Below are positions 7,977 to 16,214 of a DNA stretch of 44,963 nt, one piece after another. Position 1 is the stretch's first letter. Every line of letters starts with the position of its first letter. The stretch spans positions 1 through 44,963 of the forward strand of contig CAYRMN010000006.1 in assembly GCA_964425575.1 (NCBI GenBank), written 5' to 3'. The translations under genes were made by a program, and so were the position numbers. Origin of the DNA: CAYRMN01 sp964425575 (GTDB lineage Bacteria > Patescibacteriota > Patescibacteriia > 2-12-FULL-60-25). The notes below the pieces were generated by a model, which saw only the letters and a program-made list of their open reading frames with translations, had not been told where the DNA came from and made no database searches.

Positions 7977-9167
7977 ATGAACCCTCGTTTTGAGCAGATT
8001 TTGCAGGGATACTCCCAATCCGCCAAGGATATTGCGGCTAATAGAAAAAAGGGCGACGTGAGTGATGAGGCGACAAAACAACGGGACGCACGTTTACATA
8101 CAGCTGCACATGAGCGCGCATTAGGTGAAGATAGAACGCCGCGAAATACCTATGAAGAAGTCGTTGTTGAGGAATACTTCAAATCCCACCGGCGTATTTA
8201 TGAGATTCAAAACAAGAAACAAAAAATCATGGATTGGCTGCATGCGCAGTTACAGCGTCTTGATGATCTTGAAGATTCAAACGAATGGCTCGATAGCAGG
8301 ACGGAACAAGAACAGAAAGAAAGAAAACTTGTGCGATCAACTGTGTATCGAGAGGGTGAGTTTTATTGCCAGGAGGAGCGTCATGCGGTTGATATTGGAA
8401 CGATTTTGACAGATGGAGAGTGGGGAATTGGATATCGTTTTCAGGTTCAGGCTGAATCACGTTTATTGATCAAAAAGTATTTGGTGGCCGAGGCAAAACG
8501 GAAAATTCAAGTGTTACTGGATGATCAAATCATTGAGGAAGAGCTGACTCGAGCGGCAGTACGGAATGATCAAAAAGGCGCGTCAGCTTTTGAGACGTTG
8601 AATCATCGTTTGAAAGTTGAAGATTTGTCGGGTGGGGCGATCGCCGAAAAGATGACGCGCGCCTTGTTGAGTAAAATGGCTATTTCCGCCGGTCTGGATT
8701 TTGAGGTCCTACGCGCGGATGCCTATGACGACGTACGTGGCAAGGTTGATTTTATTGTTCGTCGGAAGAACTATCGTCGAGGGGTAAAGGTTGAGGCAAA
8801 TCAAAGCAGCAAGACGACAGGGATTCAATTTACGATCAACGATACCGCTGAGAACATGTTAACCAAACAATATCAGCTTGATCGTGTACGTGAACGTAAA
8901 ATGGCGGAGCATATTGTGGATGATGTTGTGCTCGTAAGTATCCCGCTGTTTCAAGTGACAAACCTTTATCTGCAGTGGAAGGAGCAGGGTCGTCCCTGTG
9001 GCGGACCGGATGCATTGTGGGATGAAGAAACAAAATGGCAAGTTTTTGACCAAGTTTTGCGTGGGGTGTATTCGGATCGAGAAATTGATGAACAGTGGCA
9101 GACGTATCAAATAGCAATTGGGGGAGGATCGGAGCAGGGAGGGGGAGAGGAGCGGGAGGCGGCTTGA
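7977..9167 (+). CDS. Hypothetical protein, 396 aa, with a possible nuclease-like segment
   Basis: The N-terminal ~190 residues are charged and helical (Lys/Glu/Gln-rich, likely coiled coil). The C-terminal part holds a hydrophobic-charged pattern around GKVDFIVRR...GVKVEAN (about residues 260-285) that loosely recalls the D...(E)xK core of PD-(D/E)xK nucleases. This is weak and the catalytic order is not exact. The tail is Gly/Glu-rich. The frame runs open from 7635, but the ATG at 7977 lies 8 nt after a TATACT box, as in other leaderless genes here, and the upstream stretch covers the divergent promoter region. No signal peptide is present. Confidence 0.7.
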   Translation: MNPRFEQILQGYSQSAKDIAANRKKGDVSDEATKQRDARLHTAAHERALGEDRTPRNTYEEVVVEEYFKSHRRIYEIQNKKQKIMDWLHAQLQRLDDLEDSNEWLDSRTEQEQKERKLVRSTVYREGEFYCQEERHAVDIGTILTDGEWGIGYRFQVQAESRLLIKKYLVAEAKRKIQVLLDDQIIEEELTRAAVRNDQKGASAFETLNHRLKVEDLSGGAIAEKMTRALLSKMAISAGLDFEVLRADAYDDVRGKVDFIVRRKNYRRGVKVEANQSSKTTGIQFTINDTAENMLTKQYQLDRVRERKMAEHIVDDVVLVSIPLFQVTNLYLQWKEQGRPCGGPDALWDEETKWQVFDQVLRGVYSDREIDEQWQTYQIAIGGGSEQGGGEEREAA

Positions 9168-9190
9168 GGATTTTTTCATCAGCTTTTTTT

Positions 9191-9277
9191 GTCATTCCGA
9201 CCGAGGAGTTGGATGACGAGCGGAGGAATCCCTTCGAAGGGGTCCCTCGGCTCCGTCAGACTTCGCTCGGGACGACA
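9191..9277. repeat. Intergenic palindromic repeat, GTCATTCCGACCGAGGAG type
   Basis: It is nearly identical to the copy at 22679-22766; both run from GTCATT[CT]CGACCGAGGAG to CTTCGCTCGGGACGACAG with a central AATCCCTTCGAAGGGGTCC palindrome. Confidence 0.85.
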
Positions 9278-9339
9278 GTAGTCGTGTCTTTTTGGCTTTA
9301 GAGAGCGGGCGCGTTTGTTTTGGCAAACATCAAGTAAAC

Positions 9340-9368
9340 TTGACAAACTTTCAAAAAAGCGCTATACT
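9340..9368 (+). promoter_or_regulatory. Consensus promoter of the 9516 lipoprotein gene
   Basis: TTGACA at 9340-9345, 17 bp spacer, TATACT at 9363-9368. It predicts a leader of about 140 nt. Confidence 0.75.
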
Positions 9369-9472
9369 TTTTATTCAGAATACCAGAGCCGTACCTTACA
9401 CGTTTTGCAGGTAACCATGAGGAAATACTCGTTTTTTCATGGGTGCCTGCAAAGGCAAAAAACCACCCGCCG

Positions 9473-9515
9473 CACGGACGGAATCCGTGTAAGACCCATA
9501 GCCCAGGAGGCTCTC
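9473..9515 (+). promoter_or_regulatory. Leader hairpin and SD module before the 9516 gene
   Basis: CACGGA/TCCGTG hairpin (9473-9489), then TAAG, a CCCAT-containing linker, AGGAGG (9505-9510) and the ATG. The same order recurs before the 10320 gene. Confidence 0.6.
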
Positions 9516-10100
9516 ATGAAGCGTTTCCCTCTCGTGTTCGTCCTCGGCCTCATCGCCTGTCTCTCCATCCTCGCCGGTTGCGCGGATGTTCTCCCGAACA
9601 CCGCTGATCCCCAGGCTTTCGTCGAGGAGCGCTGTGCCGAGATGGCCGAGGGATACGGCGTGCGGGTCGACCTCTGGAACGATCCGACCGCCCTTTCAGA
9701 GGAGCAGCAGAAGAAGCTTCCGGAGTGGATGCCCGCCTCGATGACTGTCGAGGGTGCGGGTGTCGATCCCATCATCTGCGAACTGAACGAGAGTGGCACG
9801 TCGATCGTCTGCCCTCTCGATGTTCAGGAGGGCGACATCCGACAGCTCCGGCTGCGCGATCAGGACGAGTCCATCCCGTACGAGAAGTACTTCGGTTGGA
9901 ACTGCCACCGCGGGACCAGTGATCAACCCGACGAGCGCTACGGCCTCGGGATCTTGCAGATGCTCGCCTGCAGCGATGGGAAGCCGGTCGGCTTCATCGA
10001 TAACTGCGGGGCGTCCAATCCCGCGCTCAAGGACCTTGGGGTCACCCCCGCGGTCAATGTCGTCACCCTCACAGTCGGGACGACTCCCCCCTCCAAGTAG
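9516..10100 (+). CDS. Lipoprotein of unknown function, 194 aa, six further cysteines
   Basis: The N-terminus is a lipoprotein signal: MKR start, hydrophobic stretch, and lipobox LAGC with the lipidated Cys at residue 22. The mature domain has six more cysteines (RCA, ICE, VCP, NCH, ACS, NCG), which suggests disulfides on the outer face. No family is recognised. The start is set by AGGAGG 5 nt before the ATG; the frame extends back to 9315, but that part covers the promoter and leader. A second lipoprotein gene follows at 10320 with a similar leader, so the two may share regulation or origin. Confidence 0.85.
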   Translation: MKRFPLVFVLGLIACLSILAGCADVLPNTADPQAFVEERCAEMAEGYGVRVDLWNDPTALSEEQQKKLPEWMPASMTVEGAGVDPIICELNESGTSIVCPLDVQEGDIRQLRLRDQDESIPYEKYFGWNCHRGTSDQPDERYGLGILQMLACSDGKPVGFIDNCGASNPALKDLGVTPAVNVVTLTVGTTPPSK

Positions 10101-10170
10101 CTCTTTCCCACCCTCGCCCCGAATCCCAAACTCAGGGGCAATCAAGCCTTGCCGCCCTGGCAGGCAACCA

Positions 10171-10197
10171 CGGAGGAACACGCCCTGTGTTCCTCCG
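10171..10197 (+). terminator. Strong hairpin after the 9516 gene
   Basis: CGGAGGAACAC (10171-10181) pairs perfectly with GTGTTCCTCCG (10187-10197) over a five-base loop. No T tract follows, so it may be a pause or processing hairpin rather than a full terminator. Confidence 0.45.
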
Positions 10198-10268
10198 CCG
10201 ATCCGAACTCATAATTATCGCGATTGTGAAGTTAGATCGGATGTACTGAAAAAAGTTCACACCCCGCG

Positions 10269-10316
10269 CACGAGCGGTTCCTCGTGTAAGTCCATTCCAT
10301 GCCCGTAGGAGGCACA
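10269..10316 (+). promoter_or_regulatory. Leader hairpin and SD module before the 10320 gene
   Basis: CACGAG/CTCGTG hairpin (10269-10286), then TAAG, a CCAT-containing linker and AGGAGG (10307-10312). The layout matches that at 9473-9515, but the stem sequence differs with pairing kept. I see no clear -35/-10 pair upstream. Confidence 0.55.
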
Positions 10317-10319
10317 GCC

Positions 10320-10751
10320 ATGATTCGTCGTTCCATCGCCGTTCTCGTCGGCATCGTCGTCCTCTCGCTCTTCGGTTGCGCCTCGGCTTCGAAGCCCCGC
10401 GTCGCGGCCATCCCAACTCCCCAGGCGGAGCATCTCACGAACAACATCACCGACTCGTCTGGACCGAAGCTCGAGGATTTCGAGATCCGCGGCATCATCC
10501 GCAGCAGCGGGCTCATGATCGGACCCGATCCGTTTCCGAAGGGCGTTTCGTACGAGGTGGTCAAGGTGCTGCGCCGGGAGGGCAGGTCTGACCACTTGCA
10601 GATCCGGATCACTAGCGGACCCGAGATGGGCGAGCTCTGGCACTGCAGTCCGTCTCCCGAGTGCAAAAGCGTCGAGGGCTGCTCGGAGGTGGATACTCGG
10701 CTCTGCTTCTCCGGTTCCGGAGAGTGCGTCTGCCAGCTTCCCGGGAAGTAG
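10320..10751 (+). CDS. Lipoprotein of unknown function, 143 aa, six C-terminal cysteines
   Basis: The signal has an MIRR start, a hydrophobic core and lipobox LFGC with the lipidated Cys at residue 20. The mature domain ends in a tight cluster of six cysteines (HCS, ECK, GCS, LCF, ECV, VCQ within about 35 residues), a disulfide-stabilised C-terminal knot by appearance. No family is recognised. The ATG at 10320 has AGGAGG upstream. The gene follows the 9516 lipoprotein, from which it is separated by a strong hairpin and a similar leader module, and it ends at a classic terminator. Confidence 0.85.
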   Translation: MIRRSIAVLVGIVVLSLFGCASASKPRVAAIPTPQAEHLTNNITDSSGPKLEDFEIRGIIRSSGLMIGPDPFPKGVSYEVVKVLRREGRSDHLQIRITSGPEMGELWHCSPSPECKSVEGCSEVDTRLCFSGSGECVCQLPGK

Positions 10752-10785
10752 TGCTCACCCTCGCGTGCGTCGAGAGCGCCGACGC

Positions 10786-10826
10786 AAAAGCCCGCCACCC
10801 TGTTGTACTTGGGGAGGCGGGCTTTT
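10786..10826. terminator. Strong, probably bidirectional intrinsic terminator
   Basis: AAAAGCCCGCC (10786-10796) pairs with GGCGGGCTTTT (10816-10826), giving a T tract on the plus strand and an equivalent one on the minus strand. Confidence 0.85.
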
Positions 10827-10849
10827 AAAATTCTGGAGAGGTTAGCGTG

Positions 10850-10944
10850 TCGTCCTGAGCGAGTCTGCGAGTCGAAGGATCTTCTCCATGTCAGACAGAG
10901 TAGATCCTTCGACTGCGGTGTCGGACGCCTTCGCTCAGGACGAC
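10850..10944. repeat. Intergenic palindromic repeat, GTCGTCCTGAGC type
   Basis: The ends TCGTCCTGAGCG and CGCTCAGGACGA are inverted copies, with inner GAAGGATC and GATCCTTC. Related copies lie at 18489-18583, 21775-21856 and 31234-31329, all in intergenic DNA. Confidence 0.85.
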
Positions 10945-10985
10945 AACGAAGCCCCCATGCTCTCCCTCGTTTGCAAGAGGGGGTT

Positions 10986-12527
10986 CTACTTCGCGTACTC
11001 CGTAATTCTCGTTTCTCTGATCAACGTCACCCTGACTTCTCCTGGATGTTTGAGTTCCTGTTCAATTTTATTGGCAATATCGCGGGCGAGCTTGGCAGCG
11101 CCGAAGTCATCCATGACTTTTGGATTCACAAACACGCGGATTTCACGACCGGCTTGAATGGCATAGACTTTTTCAACACCTTCAAATGAAGTCGCGACGT
11201 TTTCCAGTTCTTCCAAGCGCTTCACATAAAATTCGAGTGAGTCTTTGCGGGCACCAGGGCGAGCACCGGAAATCGCATCAGCTGCCTTCACAATCACGGC
11301 TTCAAGCGTTTTTGGTTTGTCTTCATGGTGTCCGATGGATTGATAGCAAATTTCTTCTGGGAAACCGAATTTCTTCATGATCTGATACCCAAGCTCAGGG
11401 TGACCACCCTGCATGTCGTGGTCAACAGCTTTGCCAATATCATGGAACAGTCCGCCTTTTTTACAGACCGTCACATCCGCACCAAGTTCTTGGGCCATGA
11501 GCGTAGCCAGGTTGGCGACTTCCATGGAGTGCATGAGCTGGTTTTGTCCGTGAGACGTGCGGTATTTGAGACGGCCAAGAATTTGAATCAATTTTGGATC
11601 AATGCCAGCCATGGAAATACCGAGCTGAAATAAGGCATCTTCACCCGCCTTTTTAATATCAATCGAAAGGTCTTTCTTCGCCTCTTCAATCGCTTCTTCA
11701 ATACGGCCGGGGTGGATGCGTCCATCGACAATCAATTTATCCAAGGCGCGCTTGGCTACGTGGCGGCGAATAGGAGAGAAGCCAGAGATGCTGATCATGC
11801 CTGGCGTATCATCCACAATCAGTTCACAGCCCGTCAAAAGCTCAATGGCTTTGATGTTACGTCCTTCACGACCAATGATACGGCCCTTCATCTCTTCACT
11901 TGGGAGTTCGACGTTGGTGGTGGTTGTTTCAGCGACTTGTGATGAGGCCAAGCGTTGAATGGCTACAGCAATCACATTCCGGGCTTTGCGTTCAATATCT
12001 TCTGATTCCATCTGATCGAGCTTACGCATGCGTGACATGAGCGTATCTTGGTGTTGCTCTTCGATGAGCTTCATCATGCGCTCTAAGGCTTCGTCGCGCG
12101 TGAGTCGTGCGACTTCTTCCAGTTTTTTGGTTTCTTCTTGCTTCAGTGTCTCTACCGCTTGTTGATCCTGGGTAATTTTCAGTGTTTTTACATCTATTTC
12201 TTTGCGCGCATCCTCGATTTCTAAAAGCTTCGAGCCGAAGGTATGCTCCCGTTCAGCTAGCGCCGCTTGTTGCTTTTTCAGCTCTTCTATTGCTCGTTTT
12301 TCTTCCAGACGAGCTTCTTCCAGAATTTTAACAGCCTTATCCTTAGCTTTAACAAGCACTTCCTGCTCTTTTGTTTCTGCTTGAGTAATGCGTTTCTTGG
12401 CTTCAAGCTCAGCGTTTGCAATGAGTAGCTCAGCTTCACGAATTTTTTTGGTTTGGACGTATCGCTGACCAAAAAAACCTCCAATTCCACCAACAAGGAT
12501 GCCAGCAAGTATGGCAAAAAATATCAT
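10986..12527 (-). CDS. rny: Ribonuclease Y, 513 aa
   Basis: RNase Y is a membrane-anchored endoribonuclease that starts mRNA decay. The product has an N-terminal transmembrane segment at residues 2-20, a long Glu/Lys/Arg-rich coiled coil to about 195, a KH domain with GRIIGREGRNIKAIE near residues 212-226, and an HD domain with the metal-binding HS...FHDIGK...GGHPE series near 330-380. Length and order match the family. The ATG at 12527 has no SD. It lies downstream of truB, and the ymdB-like gene lies further along the same strand, as in the Bacillus ymdA-ymdB pair but separated. Confidence 0.97.
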   Translation of the reverse strand: MIFFAILAGILVGGIGGFFGQRYVQTKKIREAELLIANAELEAKKRITQAETKEQEVLVKAKDKAVKILEEARLEEKRAIEELKKQQAALAEREHTFGSKLLEIEDARKEIDVKTLKITQDQQAVETLKQEETKKLEEVARLTRDEALERMMKLIEEQHQDTLMSRMRKLDQMESEDIERKARNVIAVAIQRLASSQVAETTTTNVELPSEEMKGRIIGREGRNIKAIELLTGCELIVDDTPGMISISGFSPIRRHVAKRALDKLIVDGRIHPGRIEEAIEEAKKDLSIDIKKAGEDALFQLGISMAGIDPKLIQILGRLKYRTSHGQNQLMHSMEVANLATLMAQELGADVTVCKKGGLFHDIGKAVDHDMQGGHPELGYQIMKKFGFPEEICYQSIGHHEDKPKTLEAVIVKAADAISGARPGARKDSLEFYVKRLEELENVATSFEGVEKVYAIQAGREIRVFVNPKVMDDFGAAKLARDIANKIEQELKHPGEVRVTLIRETRITEYAK

Positions 12528-12704
12528 ACGGATTTCAGAATGAACTCGGACTTGGCAAACGGCTTTCTTCGATTGTAGACGGAGCCTAACAGGCTACTTA
12601 GGCAAAGCTTGGAAATGCGAGGAAAAGCCGACCTTCCAGAAACAGTGAGAGACAGTGTGCCCATCCGGTTCGAGTCAATAATAAGGGTCGGTAGCTGGAG
12701 AATA
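12528..12704 (-). other. Gap between truB and rny without a supported gene
   Basis: It contains a small AGCCT/AGGCT hairpin around 12585 and a 70-codon open frame that overlaps truB in another frame and shows no domain. I see no clear promoter or terminator. Confidence 0.5.
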
Positions 12705-13376
12705 TCAAAACTTGGCCGGTTTGTCGAGGTCGGCAAGTGCTTCTAGTGTGTACGCTTGTTCAATCGAAAAATCTCCAATTTTGGTTCTTCGTAAAGCGGT
12801 CAAATAAGCCCCACATCCAAGAGCGTGGCCGATGTCATCCGCAAGTGAACGGATATAGGTGCCAGAAGAGCAGCTGACGGCGAGTTCAAGCTCCGGCCAG
12901 GCGTAGCGACGTAGGACGAGTTTCGAGATGGTGATTTCTTTTACGGGGCGCATGTCTTCGGTAGCCGTCCCTGCACGAGCAAGATCATACAGTTTCGCGC
13001 CTTTTATTTTTTTGGCTGAATAGAGAGGTGCCTTTTGAATAAATGTGCCTCTAAATTGCTTTAAAATAGGCTCTATTTCTTCTAATGTGGGGATTGTATA
13101 GGTGGTTGGATCGGTGACTGTACATGGTCCTTCTATATCAAACGTTGCGCTGGTCGTACCGAGTCGCAAGGTGGCATCGTAGCTTTTATCGAGTCCCACA
13201 AGGGCGGTTAGTTGTTTTGTCCCTGTTCCCACCCCAAGAATCAAAAGACCAGTTGCAAACGGATCAAGCGTGCCGGCATGGCCGACTTTGCGTGTATGAA
13301 AAATCCGCCGGGCAGAGTCGACGACGTCGTGAGACGTCATGCCGGCGGGTTTGTCGACCAGGATGATGGTATCCAT
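12705..13376 (-). CDS. truB: tRNA pseudouridine-55 synthase TruB, 223 aa
   Basis: TruB makes pseudouridine 55 in the T loop of tRNAs. The N-terminal VDKPAGMTSHDVV motif (residues 7-19), the catalytic-Asp motif GTLDPFATGLL (about 36-46), the K-x-x-KGAKLYDLARAG motif, and SSGTYIRSLADDIG near residues 169-182 are all present. At 223 aa it lacks the C-terminal PUA extension of longer TruBs. No SD is present; a TACACT box lies 6 nt before the ATG, which suggests a leaderless start. infB lies nearby on the other strand, echoing the common infB-truB neighbourhood. Confidence 0.95.
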   Translation of the reverse strand: MDTIILVDKPAGMTSHDVVDSARRIFHTRKVGHAGTLDPFATGLLILGVGTGTKQLTALVGLDKSYDATLRLGTTSATFDIEGPCTVTDPTTYTIPTLEEIEPILKQFRGTFIQKAPLYSAKKIKGAKLYDLARAGTATEDMRPVKEITISKLVLRRYAWPELELAVSCSSGTYIRSLADDIGHALGCGAYLTALRRTKIGDFSIEQAYTLEALADLDKPAKF

Positions 13377-13388
13377 GGTCAGAGTGTA

Positions 13389-13943
13389 TCATGCGCCCCT
13401 GCGCACCAGAGAGCTTGCGTGCAGGAGGGAAAAATGGTGCGCGAGTTTTCTTTCGAAGCATTCACGGAGTGCCTCGCCTGTTTTCCCCTGACCACAGCGC
13501 CTTCCGCTTGTTTGGAGACCGACGCAAGAGGCCACCTCTTGCCTGATTTGTTCTTCAAGAGCTTGTTCGCCGTAGACGTACAGGACGTCACGCCATACGT
13601 TGTTCATGCCCTCACAGGAATCAGTGTCATGATCTAAAACTTCTGAAATGCGAATCTCGACGACGAGGAGGACGGCATCCTCATCAGTTATAAAAATATG
13701 GACCGCTTCAGATCCAACCGCTTGAATGGTGACGAGGCTGTTCATTGAGAGCGTGACCGCATTTTCCGCGGCGTATGACTGTAGGGTTTCAATGAGAAGT
13801 TTGGTGGAGTTGCTCGGTGAAGGTAGTTTTTGCAGTGATGTAAGTGAAGCGCTGAAAAATCTCGTTTGAGCCACATAGTTCGCTTCCCAGTCCGCCAACT
13901 TGGATCGCGTGACATCAACCCGTCGAAAGAAGATCGTTGCCAT
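13389..13943 (-). CDS. Hypothetical protein, 184 aa, SD-led
   Basis: This soluble protein has no recognised domain. It has an alpha/beta look, with a hydrophobic stretch AVHIFITDEDAVLLVVEIRI near the middle, and a Cys-containing basic C-terminus. The ATG at 13943 is selected by AGGGAGG at SD distance; the frame runs 14 codons further upstream without support. The SD may be partly sequestered, since CTCC at about 13961 can pair with GGAG of the SD. It lies 12 nt upstream of truB on the same strand and has no terminator of its own, so it may read through. Origin and role are unknown. Confidence 0.65.
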   Translation of the reverse strand: MATIFFRRVDVTRSKLADWEANYVAQTRFFSASLTSLQKLPSPSNSTKLLIETLQSYAAENAVTLSMNSLVTIQAVGSEAVHIFITDEDAVLLVVEIRISEVLDHDTDSCEGMNNVWRDVLYVYGEQALEEQIRQEVASCVGLQTSGRRCGQGKTGEALRECFERKLAHHFSLLHASSLVRRGA

Positions 13944-14052
13944 GGCGCACCTCCCTAAAGTGGAGTCGTTATGCAAGGTTGTCAATATCCTAACAATAGA
14001 ATCTGCTCATTTATACGCGTCGTCAAGAGGAGAATAGAATCTGTTTTTTGGC

Positions 14053-14081
14053 TTGACCAATATACTTTTTCCTACTAGACT
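14053..14081 (+). promoter_or_regulatory. Leaderless-type promoter of infB
   Basis: TTGACC at 14053-14058, 17 bp spacer, TAGACT at 14076-14081, then 8 nt to the ATG at 14090. No Shine-Dalgarno. Confidence 0.75.
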
Positions 14082-14089
14082 GCGAACAC

Positions 14090-16108
14090 ATGAATGTCTC
14101 TGATTTAGCCCGTCGTTTGCGCGTTACGCCGCATGATCTTCTGCAAAAATTGCCTGAGCTTGGCTTTGATATTGGAGCTCGCGCCATCAAGATTGATGAC
14201 GTTATGGGTGAAAAGATCGCTCGTAAATGGATTGATAATGAGCGCCGAGAGCGGTTGCGTGATTCGTTATTGGCGTCATCTGGTCGTCCGACTGGACCAG
14301 CGGGGGAGCTCAAAGATTTGAAAGCGGTCAAGCTACCCGCCTTCATTATTGTTCGTGACTTTGCTGGGCGGCTCGACTTACCGGTCACGAAAGTGATTCA
14401 GCAGCTTATGCGTGCTGGTATTCTGGCTACGCAGAACGAACGCTTGGACTACGAAACAGCCAATATTATTGCAGAAGAATTAGGATTTAAAGCGCAGCTC
14501 GAAGAGGTAGCATCTGAGAATATGGTTGAGACCGTTCAGGCCTCAGATCGCGTACGCGAGATTTTAGATAAAGATGCTGGCGGGAATGTGATTGCGCGTC
14601 CTCCTGTTGTTGTGGTGATGGGCCACGTTGATCATGGCAAAACGAAAACACTCGATGCGATTCGTTCAACCAATATCATGGGCGGTGAAGCCGGCGGAAT
14701 TACCCAACATATTGGCGCATATCAGGCGGTGAAAAAAGAACGTCGTATTACATTTATTGATACGCCTGGTCACGAAGCATTTACGGTCATGCGCTCGCGT
14801 GGAGCGAAGGTGGCAGATATTGCCATTCTTGTTGTAGCGGCTGATGACGGTGTGCAGCCACAAACAAAGGAGGCGATTAGTATCATTCAGGCGGCGAAGC
14901 TCCCATTTATCGTAGCCATGAACAAGATGGACAAGCCGGACGCTGATCCAGATCGTGTGTTGGCACAGCTCGCAGAGCAGAACGTCACAACAGACGCTTG
15001 GGGCGGGACGATTCCGCTCGTAAAGATTTCCGCCAAAACAGGTTTGGGTATTGATGATCTATTGGATATGATTTTGCTCGTGGCAGATGTGAATGCAGAT
15101 AAGATTATGGCCAGAGTCGATCGGTTGGCTGCAGGCACGGTCATTGAGGCGCACGTTGATAAAGGTGAAGGGCCAGTGGCTACCGTTTTGGTACAGGTCG
15201 GAACGCTGAAGCGGAATGATCATTTGGGAATCGCGGGCGCAGCGTATGGTCGTGTTCGTGCAATGCGTGACTGGAATGGAAAGATGCTGGACGAAGCCTT
15301 GCCTGGTACACCGGTGAAAATTTTAGGGTTTAAAGTAGCTCCCGCTGTTGGTGATATCTTTGAAGTGCCGGAAGATCACAAGGCGCTGGAAGTGAAAAAA
15401 ATGAAGACGAGTATGCAGGTGGCCAGCCAGATGACCGCCACAAAAGCGACGCCCACTGAAGAAGAAAAATCAACCAAGAAACAGACCTTGAATGTGGTAT
15501 TAAAGTGCGATGTGCTTGGCTCGCTCGAAGCGTTGCTCGGCATGTTTGAAAAGATCCGTCATGATGATGTTGGTGCTGAAGTGATTCAAAAAGGGTTGGG
15601 CAATATCACAGAAGGGGATGTGATTCGAGCGGAAAATTCTCCACCGTCTGTTGTGTATGGATTTAACGTGGTACCAACACCGCAAGCCGCTTCACTCGCG
15701 CGTACGAAAAATATTGAGATCAAGGAATTCAAAATCATCTACGATTTGTTTGATGATGTGATTGAAAAATTGAACGCACTCGTGCCGCCAGAAGTTATTA
15801 TTACCCCGCTTGGGAATTTTGAAGCGGTGGCTATTTTCCGTACAGAATCCGCTCGTATGGTGGTTGGAGGAAAAGTGACAGATGGGAAAATTCTGGCAGG
15901 TGAAAAAGTGCGGGTGTGGCGCGGTGAAGAGCCGGTCGGTGAGGGAAGTCTTGAATCTGTTCAATCAGGTAAGCAGGCGGTAAAAGAAGTCCATAGCGGT
16001 CAGGAGTGTGGGCTATCTTTCAAGGGGAAAACCAAGATTCAGGTCGGCGATCGTCTGGAGGTGTATCATGAGGAGGTCAAAGATCGTAAAGTGCAGGTGC
16101 AAAGATAG
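14090..16108 (+). CDS. infB: Translation initiation factor IF-2, 672 aa
   Basis: IF-2 is the GTPase that brings fMet-tRNA to the 30S subunit and promotes subunit joining. It starts directly with an IF2_N-type domain, then has a second N domain (about residues 80-140). The G domain has P loop GHVDHGKT (about 184-191), GGITQHIGAY, switch II DTPGHEAF, NKMD and SAKTGLG. Domains II, III and IV follow to the end. The variable N-terminal region is short, so the protein is compact. In the P loop the usual TT is TK (GKTKTLD), which keeps the GK[ST] core. The start is fixed by the leaderless promoter 8 nt upstream. Confidence 0.97.
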   Translation: MNVSDLARRLRVTPHDLLQKLPELGFDIGARAIKIDDVMGEKIARKWIDNERRERLRDSLLASSGRPTGPAGELKDLKAVKLPAFIIVRDFAGRLDLPVTKVIQQLMRAGILATQNERLDYETANIIAEELGFKAQLEEVASENMVETVQASDRVREILDKDAGGNVIARPPVVVVMGHVDHGKTKTLDAIRSTNIMGGEAGGITQHIGAYQAVKKERRITFIDTPGHEAFTVMRSRGAKVADIAILVVAADDGVQPQTKEAISIIQAAKLPFIVAMNKMDKPDADPDRVLAQLAEQNVTTDAWGGTIPLVKISAKTGLGIDDLLDMILLVADVNADKIMARVDRLAAGTVIEAHVDKGEGPVATVLVQVGTLKRNDHLGIAGAAYGRVRAMRDWNGKMLDEALPGTPVKILGFKVAPAVGDIFEVPEDHKALEVKKMKTSMQVASQMTATKATPTEEEKSTKKQTLNVVLKCDVLGSLEALLGMFEKIRHDDVGAEVIQKGLGNITEGDVIRAENSPPSVVYGFNVVPTPQAASLARTKNIEIKEFKIIYDLFDDVIEKLNALVPPEVIITPLGNFEAVAIFRTESARMVVGGKVTDGKILAGEKVRVWRGEEPVGEGSLESVQSGKQAVKEVHSGQECGLSFKGKTKIQVGDRLEVYHEEVKDRKVQVQR

Positions 16109-16116
16109 GTGGGAAA

Positions 16117-16195
16117 ACCCCCTTCATCCCCCTTATCAGGGGGAGATATGCAGGTCCTCCCCTGACAAGGGGAGTTAGAGGGGTTGCAGCTAATG
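16117..16195. repeat. C/G-run palindromic repeat (CCCCTTATCAGGGG type)
   Basis: Inverted runs CCCCCTTCATCCCCC/TTATCAGGGGG and CTCCCCTGACAAGGGGAG fill the gap between infB and trxA. Related shorter copies lie at about 33433-33486 and 37332-37358, the latter covering the end of a glycosyltransferase gene. Confidence 0.6.
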
Positions 16196-16214
16196 CTTTA
16201 TTTATTTTCTTTCT

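Noticed and set aside
12524..12736. 70-codon frame between rny and truB
   Set aside because: It overlaps truB and has no motif or start signal.
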